The translations under genes and the position numbers were made by a program. Shown here in pieces: positions 26,401 through 43,760 of a stretch of DNA of 64,000 nt (the first letter of the stretch is position 1; every line of letters starts with the position of its first letter). Origin of the DNA: Trema orientale (Eukaryota > Streptophyta > Magnoliopsida > Rosales > Cannabaceae); assembly GCA_002914845.1 (NCBI GenBank), contig JXTC01000499.1, positions 1 through 64,000 on the forward strand. The letters are read 5' to 3'. Under the pieces are notes generated by a model. The model had not been told where the DNA came from. It searched no databases and saw only the letters and a list, made by a program, of their open reading frames with translations.

Positions 26401-28139
26401 TAATTAATGCTTTAGGACCTGTGAATGTTCAACAGGCCCTGCATGATTCCCGTTGGAAGCAAGCCATGGATGAAGAGCTTGAAGCTCTAACTCAGAATCA
26501 AACTTGGACACTTGTTCCCTATTTACCAGATATAAATATAGTAGATAATAAATAGGTGTTCTAGGTTAAATACAAGCAAGATGGAACAGTTCAAAGCTTT
26601 AAAGCTCGATTGGTCACTAAAGGTTTTCAACAAACACCTAGTCTAGACTATTTTGAGATATTCAGCCCAGTTATTAAACCTTATACAATCAGAGTCATGC
26701 TCAATCTAGTTGTTACTCACAGTTAGAATGTTCAGCAAATAGACGTTAACAATGCCTTTTTGAACGGGGAACTTCAGGAAGAAGTATATATGATGTAACC
26801 AATTGGTTATGAAAGCCAAGCTGCTCCTTCACATGTATGCAAACTCAAAAAGACATTATATAGGCTTAAGCAAGCACCTCGAGCGTGATTTGATAAACTT
26901 AAAGCAACATTGTTATCTCTAGACTTCACCAATTCCAAAGTTGATAACTCATTATTTATATACAGAAGTCATAAGTCTGTAATATTTCTTTTAGTATATG
27001 TGGATGACATCTTGCTAATAGGTAACAACGATGCTTAAGTCAGTAATATTATTTCCATTCTAAACAAATAGTTTGCCTTGAAGTCTTTGGGCTCAGTTAA
27101 TTACTTCCTTGGATTTGAGGCAACGATAACAAAAGAAGGAATTCACTTGACTTAGAAGAAATACATCTCTGATTTACTGCAGAAGACAAATATGAGTAAT
27201 GCTAATAGTAGTACCACTCCTATGAGTCAAAATGACAAGCTGACCTTTAATGATAGTACACCCGTTGAAAAAATTACTCTCTTCAAACTTATCATTGGAT
27301 CTCTATAATATCTTACTCTTAGCATGCCAAACATCGCCTTCACTGTAAACAAGTTGAGCCAATTTTTGCACGCTCCAACAATTAATCATTGGAAGGCCTG
27401 CAAAAAGATTCTCAGGTACCTTAAAGGAACACCTGATCATGGCCTCTTATTCACTATAGGAACTCATTTGAAACTAGAAGGATATGCTGATGCAGACTAG
27501 GCTAGCTCCTTTGATGTCTAAAAACCCACTATTGGGTATTCTATCTACCTTGAAGGAAACTTAATAGCTTGGTGCTCTAGAAAACAAAAGCTAGTAGCTC
27601 GTTCAAGTACCAAATCTGAATACAAAGCTCTTGCTCAAGCAGCAGCGGAATTAATATGGCTACAATCCTTGTTCTCTGAACTAGGACTAGAAATCAAAGA
27701 GCAAACTATTTTCTGGTATGATAACATAAGTGCAAAACAATTAGTCTCTAATCATGTTTACTACTCCCAAACCAAACACATAGAGATTAATGTACATTTC
27801 ATCAGAGAGTTAAGCAAAGAATTAGAAATCTGGTACATTCCCATTGAAGAATAAATTGCTGACATTTTGATCAAGCCACTCACCATATCTCTATTCCTAT
27901 TCTTCAAGACCAAGCTCAGTGTGACAGAGCCATCCTAGTTACGCTTGAAAGGGCATGTTGAAAATAAAATGGCATTAGAAGCTGATGTGGCCTTAGAAGC
28001 AGATATGGCTTTGACTCATAAGCCTAAGCTGACCTTATAGTTTATACCTAGAATATACATTATGGAGAGAAGGAGAGACAGAAAGAAAGCTCAACCTAAA
28101 ACCAAAATATAAGGTGAAAGGGAATAGTTGTAACCCTTT

Positions 28140-28594
28140 AACCCCATTAACCCTTTGCCAATGCATAAAATGCGTCAGCAAAGATTGAGAACGTTCCAAA
28201 AATAACCAAAAATTGTGTCATTTTGGGTGACTTCATAATGTTATATATAAAACAAAATATTAAAAATTTTGGAACTTTTAGCAATGCAAAATGACCCATC
28301 GGTAAATGTCTGTCCCTTCTTTCACTTACGCACCGTTGACTAATCATTAGCAAAGCTTTTAATTTATGCTGTAAATTATCCAGCTACTAATTGGCCAATC
28401 TTTTGTGACGCGTTCCAGGTAATTGGTCGGCAAATCTAACATAAACCGACGTGTCAATCGTCACTATATATTGGACACGCAGGATTTTTCTAGCAAACTT
28501 TTACTAACGTTTTGAGATGACACCCATCATCATTTGGCTTCTTTACTGATGCGCTATTTCAAATATGTCGGCAAAGATCTCATTTCTAATAGTG
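28140..28594. mobile_element. Decayed CACTA-type fragment
   Basis: The right end TTTCTAATAGTG resembles a CACTA terminus. Palindromic segments such as CTTTGCCAATGCATAAAATG...GCGTCAGCAAAG resemble the CGTCGG repeats of the intact relative at 62051-62390. The left end is not clear. It lies at the point where the copia 3' LTR becomes unrecognisable. Confidence 0.4.
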
Positions 28595-28959
28595 AAGGAA
28601 CTTCCAAATAGGAAAAAGAAGAAGCCCTATGGGGACGGCCAATTAATATTATTAGCAAGAACCTGAGAGTAAGCAAGAAGAAAAACATCCCCAAAGAAGA
28701 CATGCTTAAGTTATAATTAGTGCTAAAATGATAAGTTAAAGTAGTTAGAGCAATATCAAATTCCATTTTCAGGTCAAAATCAGTATACTAATTAAATGAT
28801 TTCTTTTTCTATGCTTCTATATAATTAAATAGACATCAAACATTTTTCACGATCAAGTGACAAATTACGTAATTAATATTCAACTAAAACACCGAAACAT
28901 AATTTAATTAGAAATGTTAAGAAAATTTTCACATGACAAATCCTAAAACAATGTTGCGT

Positions 28960-29555
28960 GTGGTTGTTAATTAATTAAGGTGTTTTTAGAAAGTAGGAAT
29001 CCTAGTTTTATGGCATTAGGGTTTTTTTGTTTAATATAGAAATCTAATTAAATAATGATAAATACATTTTACACGATTCCTTATTAGCTAAGTGTGGAAA
29101 TCCCAATAGGATTCAGCCTATTTACTTTTCTATAAATAAGCCTTATATTCTCTCAGAATTTTGAGAGATGCATTGAGACAGAGCTAGAGAGAAGAATAAC
29201 ATAACCTTGGTGAGAGAGGAGAACCTGGGGTTTCCAAGGTAATTAAAATTTAAAGTGGGTAATTATCGGTTCTTAAGGGGTTTCAGATTAGTGAAACTAA
29301 GGGATATAGTTACGAGCTCTTAAGACTTTCAGTTAGACGAAAGTTGTAGAGTATAAATTAATATTCTTATTCTTAGTGAAATACTTTCTGGTAATCTTCT
29401 GTAAATATAGGCTATAATTTATATTTGAATCACGTTAAATATTGTGTTCTTTATTTTCGTGTGGTTGCGAGTTTAGAGTTACGCTTTTAGATCTAAACTT
29501 ACTCTAGAATTAAATTAATATTGTGTTCTCCGTTAAGTTTGTGTTATAACAAACA
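28960..29555 (+). mobile_element. Possible solo LTR remnant
   Basis: A TTTCTATAAATAAGCC TATA box (about 29129-29144) is followed by GAGA-rich leader sequence and a T-rich tail ending in GTTATAACA (about 29543-29551). The sequence has the look of a plant copia LTR, with GGAATCCTA / CCCAATAGGATT segments in U3. The ends and target duplication are not certain. Confidence 0.4.
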
Positions 29556-29865
29556 GAAATATGTCAAATAATTTACGATAGATCTAATAAACAAATTACA
29601 GTACTACTAAACACATTAGATTGGCACTTAACTATTAGACAGTCACGTAACTGACTCGATCCCAAATTAAATAAGCCAAAATAATATAAGGTTCTTACAA
29701 AGTACCAAGTCAAAAAATGTACAAAAAGAAAAAAATTATAAAAAAAAACCAATGAAAAGTCTCATTTATCTCCTTAAATATTAGTAATATCTGGCTTAAT
29801 TTCCCTTTTGCCTTTTGGTTTTACTGTCCCAGAGTATGTTGAACTTTAAAAACTGAAATTTGCAC

Positions 29866-32318
29866 TAGGGATATGCAAATAATGGCCCAAGCCGATCAAC
29901 CGAGCCAACACAATCTAATCAAAGCCGGAATTTGGCTGGTTCTGGGCTTCTATTGGATTGGGTTGAGCTAAAAAATACAAATGTACTTATATTTTGACGG
30001 GCTGTGGGTTGTGGGCTCCACAAGCCAAAAGAACTCAACCTAGCCGAACAACTTAAAGACATATATATATTTTATAAATTTTATGTCCTAGATGGAGAAT
30101 TTATGCATTTGAGGTGTTGTTATCACATAATGAATATTATTGTTAGTGAGGGGTTGAAAGATATGCATAGTTCAATAGCATCTATTCGTAAGGCTGTGAG
30201 ATCATCTCCAGCTAGGCTACAGAAGTTTAAATCTTGTGTTGAATAAGAAAAGATATAGTATAAATGCTTATTGGAGTTAGATGTCCCCACTAGATAGAAC
30301 TCCACGTACTTGATGTTAGAAGCTACAAGAAGATTGAAAATTTTTTTTTTGAGGTATGAAAAAAAGATGACAAGTATTTAAGTGCTTTTTAAAGATGATG
30401 ACAATGGGAGAGACAATATTGGACCGCCTATAAGTGAAGATTGGGATAATGCAAGAGCTTTTGTGAATTTTTAAAGACTTTTTACAATGTCACTTTGAGA
30501 CTTAGTGGTTCATTGCATGTAACTTCTAATGTATTTTATCATGAGCTATGTAAAATTAAAAATCAGATCAATGACTTGATTCATAGTAGGGAATGTTTTA
30601 TGGCAAGTATGGCTGGAAATATGGGAAGAAAGCATGGCAAATATATGAGAAGTGTGGACAATATAAATTTTATCTTATTTGTTGCTATCATACTTGATCC
30701 AAGTTACAAACTTCAGTATGTCAAGTATTATTTTGGTTGTATTTATAATCCTATTATTGCTACAAAATTAACTAAAAAGGTTGAAACACTCTTGAATAAC
30801 TTACTGGAATTTTATGGTGGTGGCTCTATATTAGGGAAGACTAGTAGTAGTTAAGAACATGAAGCTGTCTAAGCTAAGGAAATACAAGCTCTAGCATCTG
30901 ATCATAAGTTATTGTCTTAATTTTTACAACATCAAAAAGATAAGGACTTTAGTGAGAGGAAAAATGATTTTGACAAGTATTTATATGAAGATTCAGTTAA
31001 TCCTTTGATACCGAACTTCAACATTTTGGCTTAGTGGAAAGAAAATAGCAACAAGTATAAAATTCTCGCACAAATTACCCATGATATATTTGTTGTTCCC
31101 GTTTCTACTGTGGCTTCTGAATCAGCTTTTAGTACCAGAGGTCGCATTTTGGATTCTTTTAGGAGTTCTTTGAGCCCTAAGATGGTGGAAGTTTTGGTTT
31201 GTACTTTAAATTGGGTTAAGTCCACCCATCAGTTATTACAACTAAAGGATTTTAAGGATGAGATTCAAACCTATGAGAATATTGAATTAGGTATACATAT
31301 TTGCTTCTAATTTATATACTTTTACTTTTTTATACTTGCTTAAATTTGATTTCTTTTAATTAATTTGACTTGTTTTACTTGCTAAATTTTAAGTTGCAGA
31401 GGCTTTTTCAGGATCTTGCTTGGTTGAAGGTGTAGTTAGCGCATTCATCATAGTTAGAAGCTCCAGCTCCGTAAGGTCACGGTCGATATCGTTNTGTTGA
31501 ACATGTTGTCTTAAATTGATTTGCTTATTTAGTAATAAATCTCATTAAACTTGATGCTGAATACTGTTAAGTTTAATCATAATTTAGTTCTATTTTTTGT
31601 ACATAACTTGGTTTTTATTGTGAATACAGGCTGGTAGACTTTCTGTAGGTTGCTGCTGCTGCTTATTGTTGCTACTACTTATTGTTGTATTGTTGGTTGT
31701 TGTTGCTGGCTTTTACCTCTCGGACTTTCTTAATTAATGCTTTTATTGTATTTTTAGTTTGATTATAGGGTTTTAGTAGAATAATATGTTTGATTGTGGA
31801 CTGTAATGATATTTATGAACTAAGTGTACTTGTGGACTATTGTGAAGTTATGTAGTTTTTAATTCTTTATGAAGTTTATTAATTATGTGCATGGGTCACA
31901 GGTGGACTGTTATGAAGTTATGGAGTTTTATTAACATTGTCTTTTTATTTTTATCAAACTTTGGATTTTAGGACTTTTGATAGTCTTTCAAGATTTAGTT
32001 TTATTTTGATGATATTGAATTATGTAGCATAGGATTATAGTCTGAAACAATTTTAATTCGATGTAGCTTAATTTCTTAAAAAAAAAAATCAGATTCATAA
32101 CATATCATAATCAAGTCCAAAGCTTATTTTTTTCCCGTAAAATATGCCTTGTAGCTGACCGGGCCGACCCAACCCAACTCAGACCGATACTAATGGGCCC
32201 AACTCGAGTAAGGGCTTCTATTGGGTTGTATTGAGCTGAATTTTTGGCATACTGAACATGTTGGGTTGGCCCACATATTTAGTAGAACCCAACCCAATTC
32301 GGCCGAGGTACACCCCTA
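29866..32318 (+). mobile_element. hAT transposon with dead transposase
   Basis: The ends TAGGGATATGCAAATAATGGCC and GGCCGAGGTACACCCCTA form short imperfect inverted repeats. They are flanked by the perfect 8-bp duplication ATTTGCAC (29858-29865 and 32319-32326). Both subterminal regions are rich in GGCCC/GGGCC. Inside, 30090-31310 encodes the remains of a hAT transposase. At 2453 bp it is shorter than autonomous hAT elements, and the N-terminal zinc-finger region of the transposase was not found. One undetermined base (n) lies at 31494. Confidence 0.9.
30004..31310 (+). pseudogene. hAT transposase remnant
   Basis: An early segment (30104-30243) holds the RCCYHIMNIIVSEGLK motif and SSPARLQKF typical of hAT transposases. 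A middle segment (30495-30854) carries DPSYKLQYVKYYF. The C-terminal segment (about 30960-31230) carries the hAT dimerisation motif SAFSTRGRILDSFRSSL. The reading frame shifts between 30243 and 30495, and in-frame stops occur at 30852, 30918 and 31032. The N-terminal BED zinc finger is not seen. The protein cannot be made, so the element could only move with help from another copy. Confidence 0.85.
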
Positions 32319-32326
32319 ATTTGCAC

Positions 32327-33052
32327 AACCAGTCTCATGAATTTCCTTAGTAATATCTGGGTCAGCGTTTAAAAAAGAAAAAAATCTTTAGGAATAAACC
32401 AACAACCGTTTATAAGATATAGAATTCATTTATTGAGGACGAAAAGCGAGGGTAAATAACTGCAGCAGGAATGTTTATCAGGACTAGCTAGTCTCTTTTT
32501 ATAATTAACTATTAGGCGAGTTTCATTAATGCGTAGTAAACTATTATTAAATTTCATTTTAATTTATGAACATTCTAATGTGGCATTAGGAATCCTGAAA
32601 TCAACTAATTATATCCAAAAAAAAATTGTAACAGATTGAATTGTGACGTCTATCTAGAAGTTTTTTGGCTAACCTTTCTATTGATTATCTTTTTAAAATA
32701 ATTCATCATGTTTGCATGCACATATTACATGTAAGAGACCGTACATAATGACTTTTTTTTTTTTTTTTACCGTGTATTTTTCTTAAAAAGAGATAAAGTT
32801 GCTAGTGATTTATATTGGGTATCTTTACACGATGCACATGTTAAAATTAAAAATTACTATAGTAAACGCGACATTTGTATAACTTACGATTTAAAATGAG
32901 CTTGGAGTCAAAGTTAACTAAAAAGAGTAGTTTTAGTTAATTTTACTCTTAAATTATTAAAGTAGTGAAGTAAACGAGTTTGCTAAATCAATACAAACTA
33001 TAATAATATACCAAAAGTTCCACAAGAAATAATCATAATATACGCAGTAGTA

Positions 33053-33091
<39 letters not shown>

Positions 33092-33580
33092 TATGCATGT
33101 AGCTATTGGAAACATTTTCTGCTCACTACTTCCTTTTCCTTTAAAAGAAAATTATATAGCTGAGATTGGAGTCAAAGTTAATATACCTTTTAACTTAACA
33201 ATTTAAATCTATAACAGGTAATAAATGTGACATTCTATTAAAACTTACGATTTAAAATGAGATTGGAGTCAAAGCTAACTAAAAGAGGAAGTGAGTAGAA
33301 AGTTTATTTTCTAAAAGAGGTAATGAGTAAAATTTACTTAAATAATTTAAAGTAGTATTAAAGTTAACGAGTATGCTAAATCAATATCAGTAATAATAAT
33401 ATAATATATACTGAAATTTCCACAAGAAAAATAACAATAATATTATACCTAATAGGCATCGCGCTTAGAAAACTCGTACTTTTCTTCTCATGAATTTCCT
33501 TTTTTGTTAATAAAGAAACTAACATATATATGTTGAACAGATCATTGTGGATCCCACCCCTTCCACTAGGACCCAGAGAT
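32327..33580. repeat. AT-rich region with duplicated segment upstream of SCPL copy 1
   Basis: No gene is seen. A segment at about 32867-33032 (GACATTTGTATAACTTACGA, then TTGGAGTCAAAG and CGAGTTTGCTAAATCAATA) recurs at about 33225-33433, with a partial third copy at 33162-33183. A (TAA)n run lies at 33053-33091. Confidence 0.6.
33053..33091. repeat. (TAA)n microsatellite
   Basis: About 13 trinucleotide units of AATAAT. Confidence 0.9.
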
Positions 33581-39387
<5,807 letters not shown>

Positions 39388-40385
39388 GAAAATCATCCTC
39401 CCAACCTCACACTAGTCATTCTCTCGTTGTGAGAGTAGATCCACATATTTGATACTCACACGCAGCAATTAATCTTTCTTTAAAAACTGGCTTAATAAGG
39501 TGCTCAAAAAGAAATTCAGTGATGAATACAGAGAGAGTATATATATATGTATACATGTATTTCACATGTAAACTTCTATTGCAAGCTTAAAATGAACAAA
39601 GGATTATTGGAAAAGAGACCAGAACTACTACTACTACTACTACAGGAGTAAAGTTCATGCTAGCTAGGCATTCGCAATGAAAGAACTCATGGAAGTGAAA
39701 TATATTATAAAGGAATACTATATCCTATCCTATCCACGACATCATCATAGTTTTAAAAGAAAAGTCATGCTTTTCAAAAAAAAAAAAAAAACTAAAAACA
39801 GAGGAAAGCTACCTTAACATTGTCCTTTTACACAGGTTGTGGACCGTTATAACTATGCACTTTAAAATTTTCTTACTTGATGTTTTTATTTCCCTTTTTT
39901 TTTTTTTTTTTGAAAGAAACAATTCCATTAAAATTTTCATATTTGATGTTTATATGTTTTAATGTCATTATGTATTCTTATTGGAGACAATATATTACCA
40001 TACAATCCTGATGAAGAAGAAATCAATGAGAATCTGAAGAAGAAGACGAAAAGTGGGTTTCGAAATTAATGGGTAAGAAATAATTATATGGTTGGCAAAA
40101 TAAACTTTTATTAAACATTTTCATAACGGGTAATTTTGGAATTAATGAACCTTAAGAGGTGTGAGAATAAAAAAAATCTTAAAATTTGAATTTCTTGAAA
40201 AAAGTCTCTTTAGATGAGGGGTGAGGGAAAAAAATAGCAATAAAGCCACCTAAAAATATATGTGTATATATATACTACATTTTTTTAGCTAATATTCCTG
40301 TGCATAAAATTTCTCCCCTTAAAAAACTAAGAAAGGAAAAAGAAATAGTCCTAACTCCTAAGTGCGCTTAGATATAGCTTTGTCT
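39388..40385. other. 3' flank of SCPL copy 1
   Basis: The first ~60 bases resemble the 3' flank of copy 2 (GAGAA.ATCATC..TCCCAA, ATTCTCTC.TTGT), so they are probably 3' UTR. I see no perfect AATAAA. A (CTA)n run lies at 39627-39643. Beyond that the stretch is AT-rich with no gene recognised. Confidence 0.5.
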
Positions 40386-40392
40386 ATCCTAT

Positions 40393-40658
40393 TGTTGGGA
40401 CGGGTTTCCCAACTGTCTTCGTGTCTCTGCTACTTCTGACTGTGTCCAATATCTGAGTGGGTCGGAGAAGCCCCGGGGGGTACCTGCAAAGACTCTCCGA
40501 TGCTTAAGTCAAATATCGGCTCTAAGAGATCATGAGAATGGAATAATGATTAAAAATCTCTCCTGCTTGTTCCAGCGCGGGCGATATTTATATCCTCGGA
40601 ATCGGGATCCAATTCCGAGGTTTCCTTTCCCGTATCTTAGCTCGTTCCGGGAATCACG
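40393..40658. mobile_element. LTR-like fragment running into an assembly gap
   Basis: It begins TGTTGGGACGGGTTTCCCAA. It is GC-richer than its surroundings and contains GGGGTACCTGCAAAGACTCT, a type of segment often seen in plant LTRs, and then TATA-like ATTTATATCC. It is cut by the gap, so neither the end nor a target duplication can be tested. Confidence 0.35.
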
Positions 40659-40930
40659 NNNNNNNNNNNNNNNNNNNNNNNNNNNNNNNNNNNNNNNNNN
40701 NNNNNNNNNNNNNNNNNNNNNNNNNNNNNNNNNNNNNNNNNNNNNNNNNNNNNNNNNNNNNNNNNNNNNNNNNNNNNNNNNNNNNNNNNNNNNNNNNNNN
40801 NNNNNNNNNNNNNNNNNNNNNNNNNNNNNNNNNNNNNNNNNNNNNNNNNNNNNNNNNNNNNNNNNNNNNNNNNNNNNNNNNNNNNNNNNNNNNNNNNNNN
40901 NNNNNNNNNNNNNNNNNNNNNNNNNNNNNN
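40659..40930. other. Assembly gap (272 undetermined bases)
   Basis: A run of n. The flanks are repetitive: an LTR-like segment on the left, and a tandem duplication of TTTTCTAGAAGAGCAACATT (40967-41004) on the right. Confidence 0.99.
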
Positions 40931-41509
40931 TGCGTTATAAAAGCGGGTCCCACACCTATCACATGATTTTCTAGAAGAGCAACATTTTCTAGAAGAGCAA
41001 CATTGCACTATTTATTTTAATCCCTTGTTTGGTATATTGATGAGCTGGATTAAACGAAGAGATTGGACTCTTTTAGTCCATTCTATTTGATACACAAAAA
41101 ATAATGGGTTTTCTAGGCTTTTACATGTAAATAAAATAAGTATTACAAATATACGGTGTACCTAAAATAATTGTCATTGTGAGTTTTGTATACGGTGTTG
41201 GAAACTAATAATTACAAATATACAGAATCAAAAAGGCGGTGGTAAAATGGTAAATAACACCAACTTTTTAAATAAAAAAATGTGAGAATATTTAATAGTT
41301 CTTGCATCTTGGACTTTTCTTTTACTACACGGGTTCGAGACCCAGCACATACAATTTCATTTTTTTAATTCTTTTTTGCTCTTTATTTTTTTTTTCAATC
41401 TTGTTTTTTCTGTTTTTTTAATTTTTTTTTCATTCAGCCATTGTTCTCACTCTCTCTTTTTTTGTTCTTTTTTGTAGTACTTTTAATCATTTTTCCTATT
41501 ATTATTATT

Positions 41510-43760
41510 AGTTACAAGATTTGTTACCAATTTCAAAGCAAAAAATAATAATAATAAAATTAAAGAAACAATTTGGTTACCAATAAAATTAAAAGCAATA
41601 ACTAAAGGATGATTACTGGTTACCAATTACCAATTTGGTTATCAATTACCACAAGTTAACGCATATTTTTTTTTTCTATTCAATAGTAACTAATTTAATT
41701 GAGCCATGTTCCTCACTTTTTCATTTTTTTTAAAAAAAAAATTGTTCATCTTATTTATTTATTTATCTATTTTTCATTAAGCCATGTTACTCTCTTTTTT
41801 TCCTTTGTTTTTTATTTTTTTGCTATTTCAATTATTTTTTCCTTTTTTCCCCCCTCCTCTTAAAGATAGAAGGAGCCATTTTTTTTTTCTCTCTTATTAT
41901 TAAATTTAGTTATTAATTACTTTGGACACTAGTCACACGACTGGTAACCAATCTGATTAGCGACTTTCAAAGTGGTGACTTAGTGGTACCAATTACAAAG
42001 ACTAAATAATTTTTAAATTGTTTATTGGTTACTAGTTATCGGTTATTGATACTTAGATACTAATTACTAATTTAGTTATTGATTGCTAATTACAAGACTG
42101 TTTAATAGTTACTTTAGCTACTATTAAGTAACCAATTACTAATTTGAGTATTAGTTACTGGCTTTCAGAGTGTGGTATCAGTTACTAGTTACTGATTATA
42201 AGATTGGCCGGTACCGATACTTGGACGCTAGTTACTAATTTAGTTACTAGTTGGAGGCTGGTTAATGGTTATTTTAGTTATCAATAAGTAATCAATTTAG
42301 TGACGAATTATTAATTAGGATATTATATATTCTTAAAAAAGTAAAGTTAAAAAAGAACACAAATTATAAAATAAAAAGGAGAAAATAGAATCTCAAACAC
42401 TAGATGGCTTGGTGGTCTGGATAGCTAGCAACCTTTTTCATGTGAAGAGTTCAAACCACTCCAAGTTTGTTTTTCATTTCATTTTATTTTTTTATTTTTT
42501 ATTTTCAATTTTTTCATTTTTCCTTTAATTTGCCTTGCTCATTTTTAGTTTTTCGTTTTGTTCCTTTTTATTTTTTATTTTTCATTTATTTTACTTTTTC
42601 TTTTCTAACTATTTTTCTCTTTGTTTTTATATGTTACTGGTTACCAGTAATACTATTTTGAAGGACTAGTTTCTAGTTACTAGAAACCAAATTTGTAATT
42701 GGTTACTAATAACTAAAGTAACTATTTTTTTTTAATTTGAAAATAGTAGCTCATTATTCCTAAGATGGGAAAAGCAAGAAAGAGAGTAGGAAATTGAAAG
42801 GGAAAAATGATTACAGAAAGAGGAAAAGAAAAAAAAAACTAGTAACCATATTGGTTTCTAGTTTTTAGTTACTAAAAACCAAATTGGTAACAGATTACCA
42901 ATAATCAAAAGTAACCAATATTTTTTATTTAAAAAAGCAGCTCATTATTCCTAAGAGTGGGAAAAATAAGAATGAAAATATGAAGTAGAAAAAAAATGAT
43001 TAAAAAAGAGAAAAGGAAGAAAAAAAAAAAAGAAAAGAAGGAGGTAACTGGTAACTGTATTGGTTTCTAGTTTCTAATTTCTAGTTTCTAGTTACCAAAA
43101 ACCAAATTAGTAACTGATTACCAATAACCAAAAATAACCATGTTTTTTTTTTTTAATTTATTTGAAAGAGCAACTCATTATTCCTAGGAGAGGGAAAAAT
43201 AAGACTGAAAATAGGAAGTAGAAAGGAAAAAAATGATTACGAAAAGAGAAAAAGAAGGGAAAAAAAAAAGAAAAGAAAAAAAAGTAACTAGTAACTATAA
43301 TAGTTTCTAGTTTCTAATTACTAGAAACCAAATTATTACTAATTATTGGTTACTAGTTTCTGATTTTTTTTTTTTGTTACTAGTTTTGGTTTATAGTTTC
43401 TAGTTAGCAATTCATTTTTAGTTACTAGTTTTTGTTTATCTTGTTCCGCTACCCCGTTGCCTTCGCCACTGCCTGTTGATCTAGCTCCAGTTTAAGAAAG
43501 GCTAATTTTCAAACTGGTTACCTATTATTAGTTACCAATTATAAAAATTGGTTACTAGTGACCAATCTATGTTATATACTTTATCATCAAACAATTCGGT
43601 TACCGGTTATAAATTACCAATTTGATTATGAGTTAGCAATTACAGGAATAGTTATTAGTTACCAATTAAAATATTGATTACTAGTTACTGGTAATCAGTA
43701 ATTAGTCAATTTGGAAATTATAAACTAGTAACTGGTCCTTCAAATTAGTAATACTGGTAA
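41510..43760. repeat. GTTAC/GTAAC-type degenerate repeat field
   Basis: Hundreds of bases are made of variations on GGTTACCAATTACCAA and GTTACTAGTTACTGG in both orientations. The field is much denser than chance and confined to the foldback element. Confidence 0.75.
42717..43345. repeat. Three tandem ~200-bp units
   Basis: Units at about 42717-42912, 42913-43140 and 43141-43345 each contain CTCATTATTCCTA(A/G)GA, a purine-rich middle, TTGGTTTCTAGTT and a closing AACCAAATT..TA..GATTACC. Confidence 0.8.

Larger units (their letters stand above)
21074..28110 (+). mobile_element. Ty1/copia element, broken
   Basis: The 5' LTR starts at 21074 (TGCTGAAAATAAAATGGC) and ends at 23566, but it is split by a CACTA-like insertion. 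A primer-binding-like TTGGTATCAAGAGC follows (initiator-Met type). Domains follow in copia order: gag about 23584-24530, protease about 24660-24900, integrase about 25100-25960, reverse transcriptase about 26440-27060, RNase H about 27480-27860. The 3' LTR begins at 27956 (TGTTGAAAATAAAATGGC) and seems truncated near 28110. The element is broken many times and is old. No target duplication was found. Confidence 0.8.

Noticed and set aside
40546-41008. Open frames of over 100 codons across 40.5-41.0 kb
   Set aside because: They consist mostly of undetermined bases from the assembly gap.
41325-41345. Functional tRNA gene
   Set aside because: There is a good B-box-like word, but no acceptor stem or cloverleaf could be drawn around it.
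42467-42661. Phe-rich open frame, and a similar one on the minus strand at 43702-43926
   Set aside because: These are translations of poly-T/poly-A tracts in the foldback element, with no domain or codon signal.
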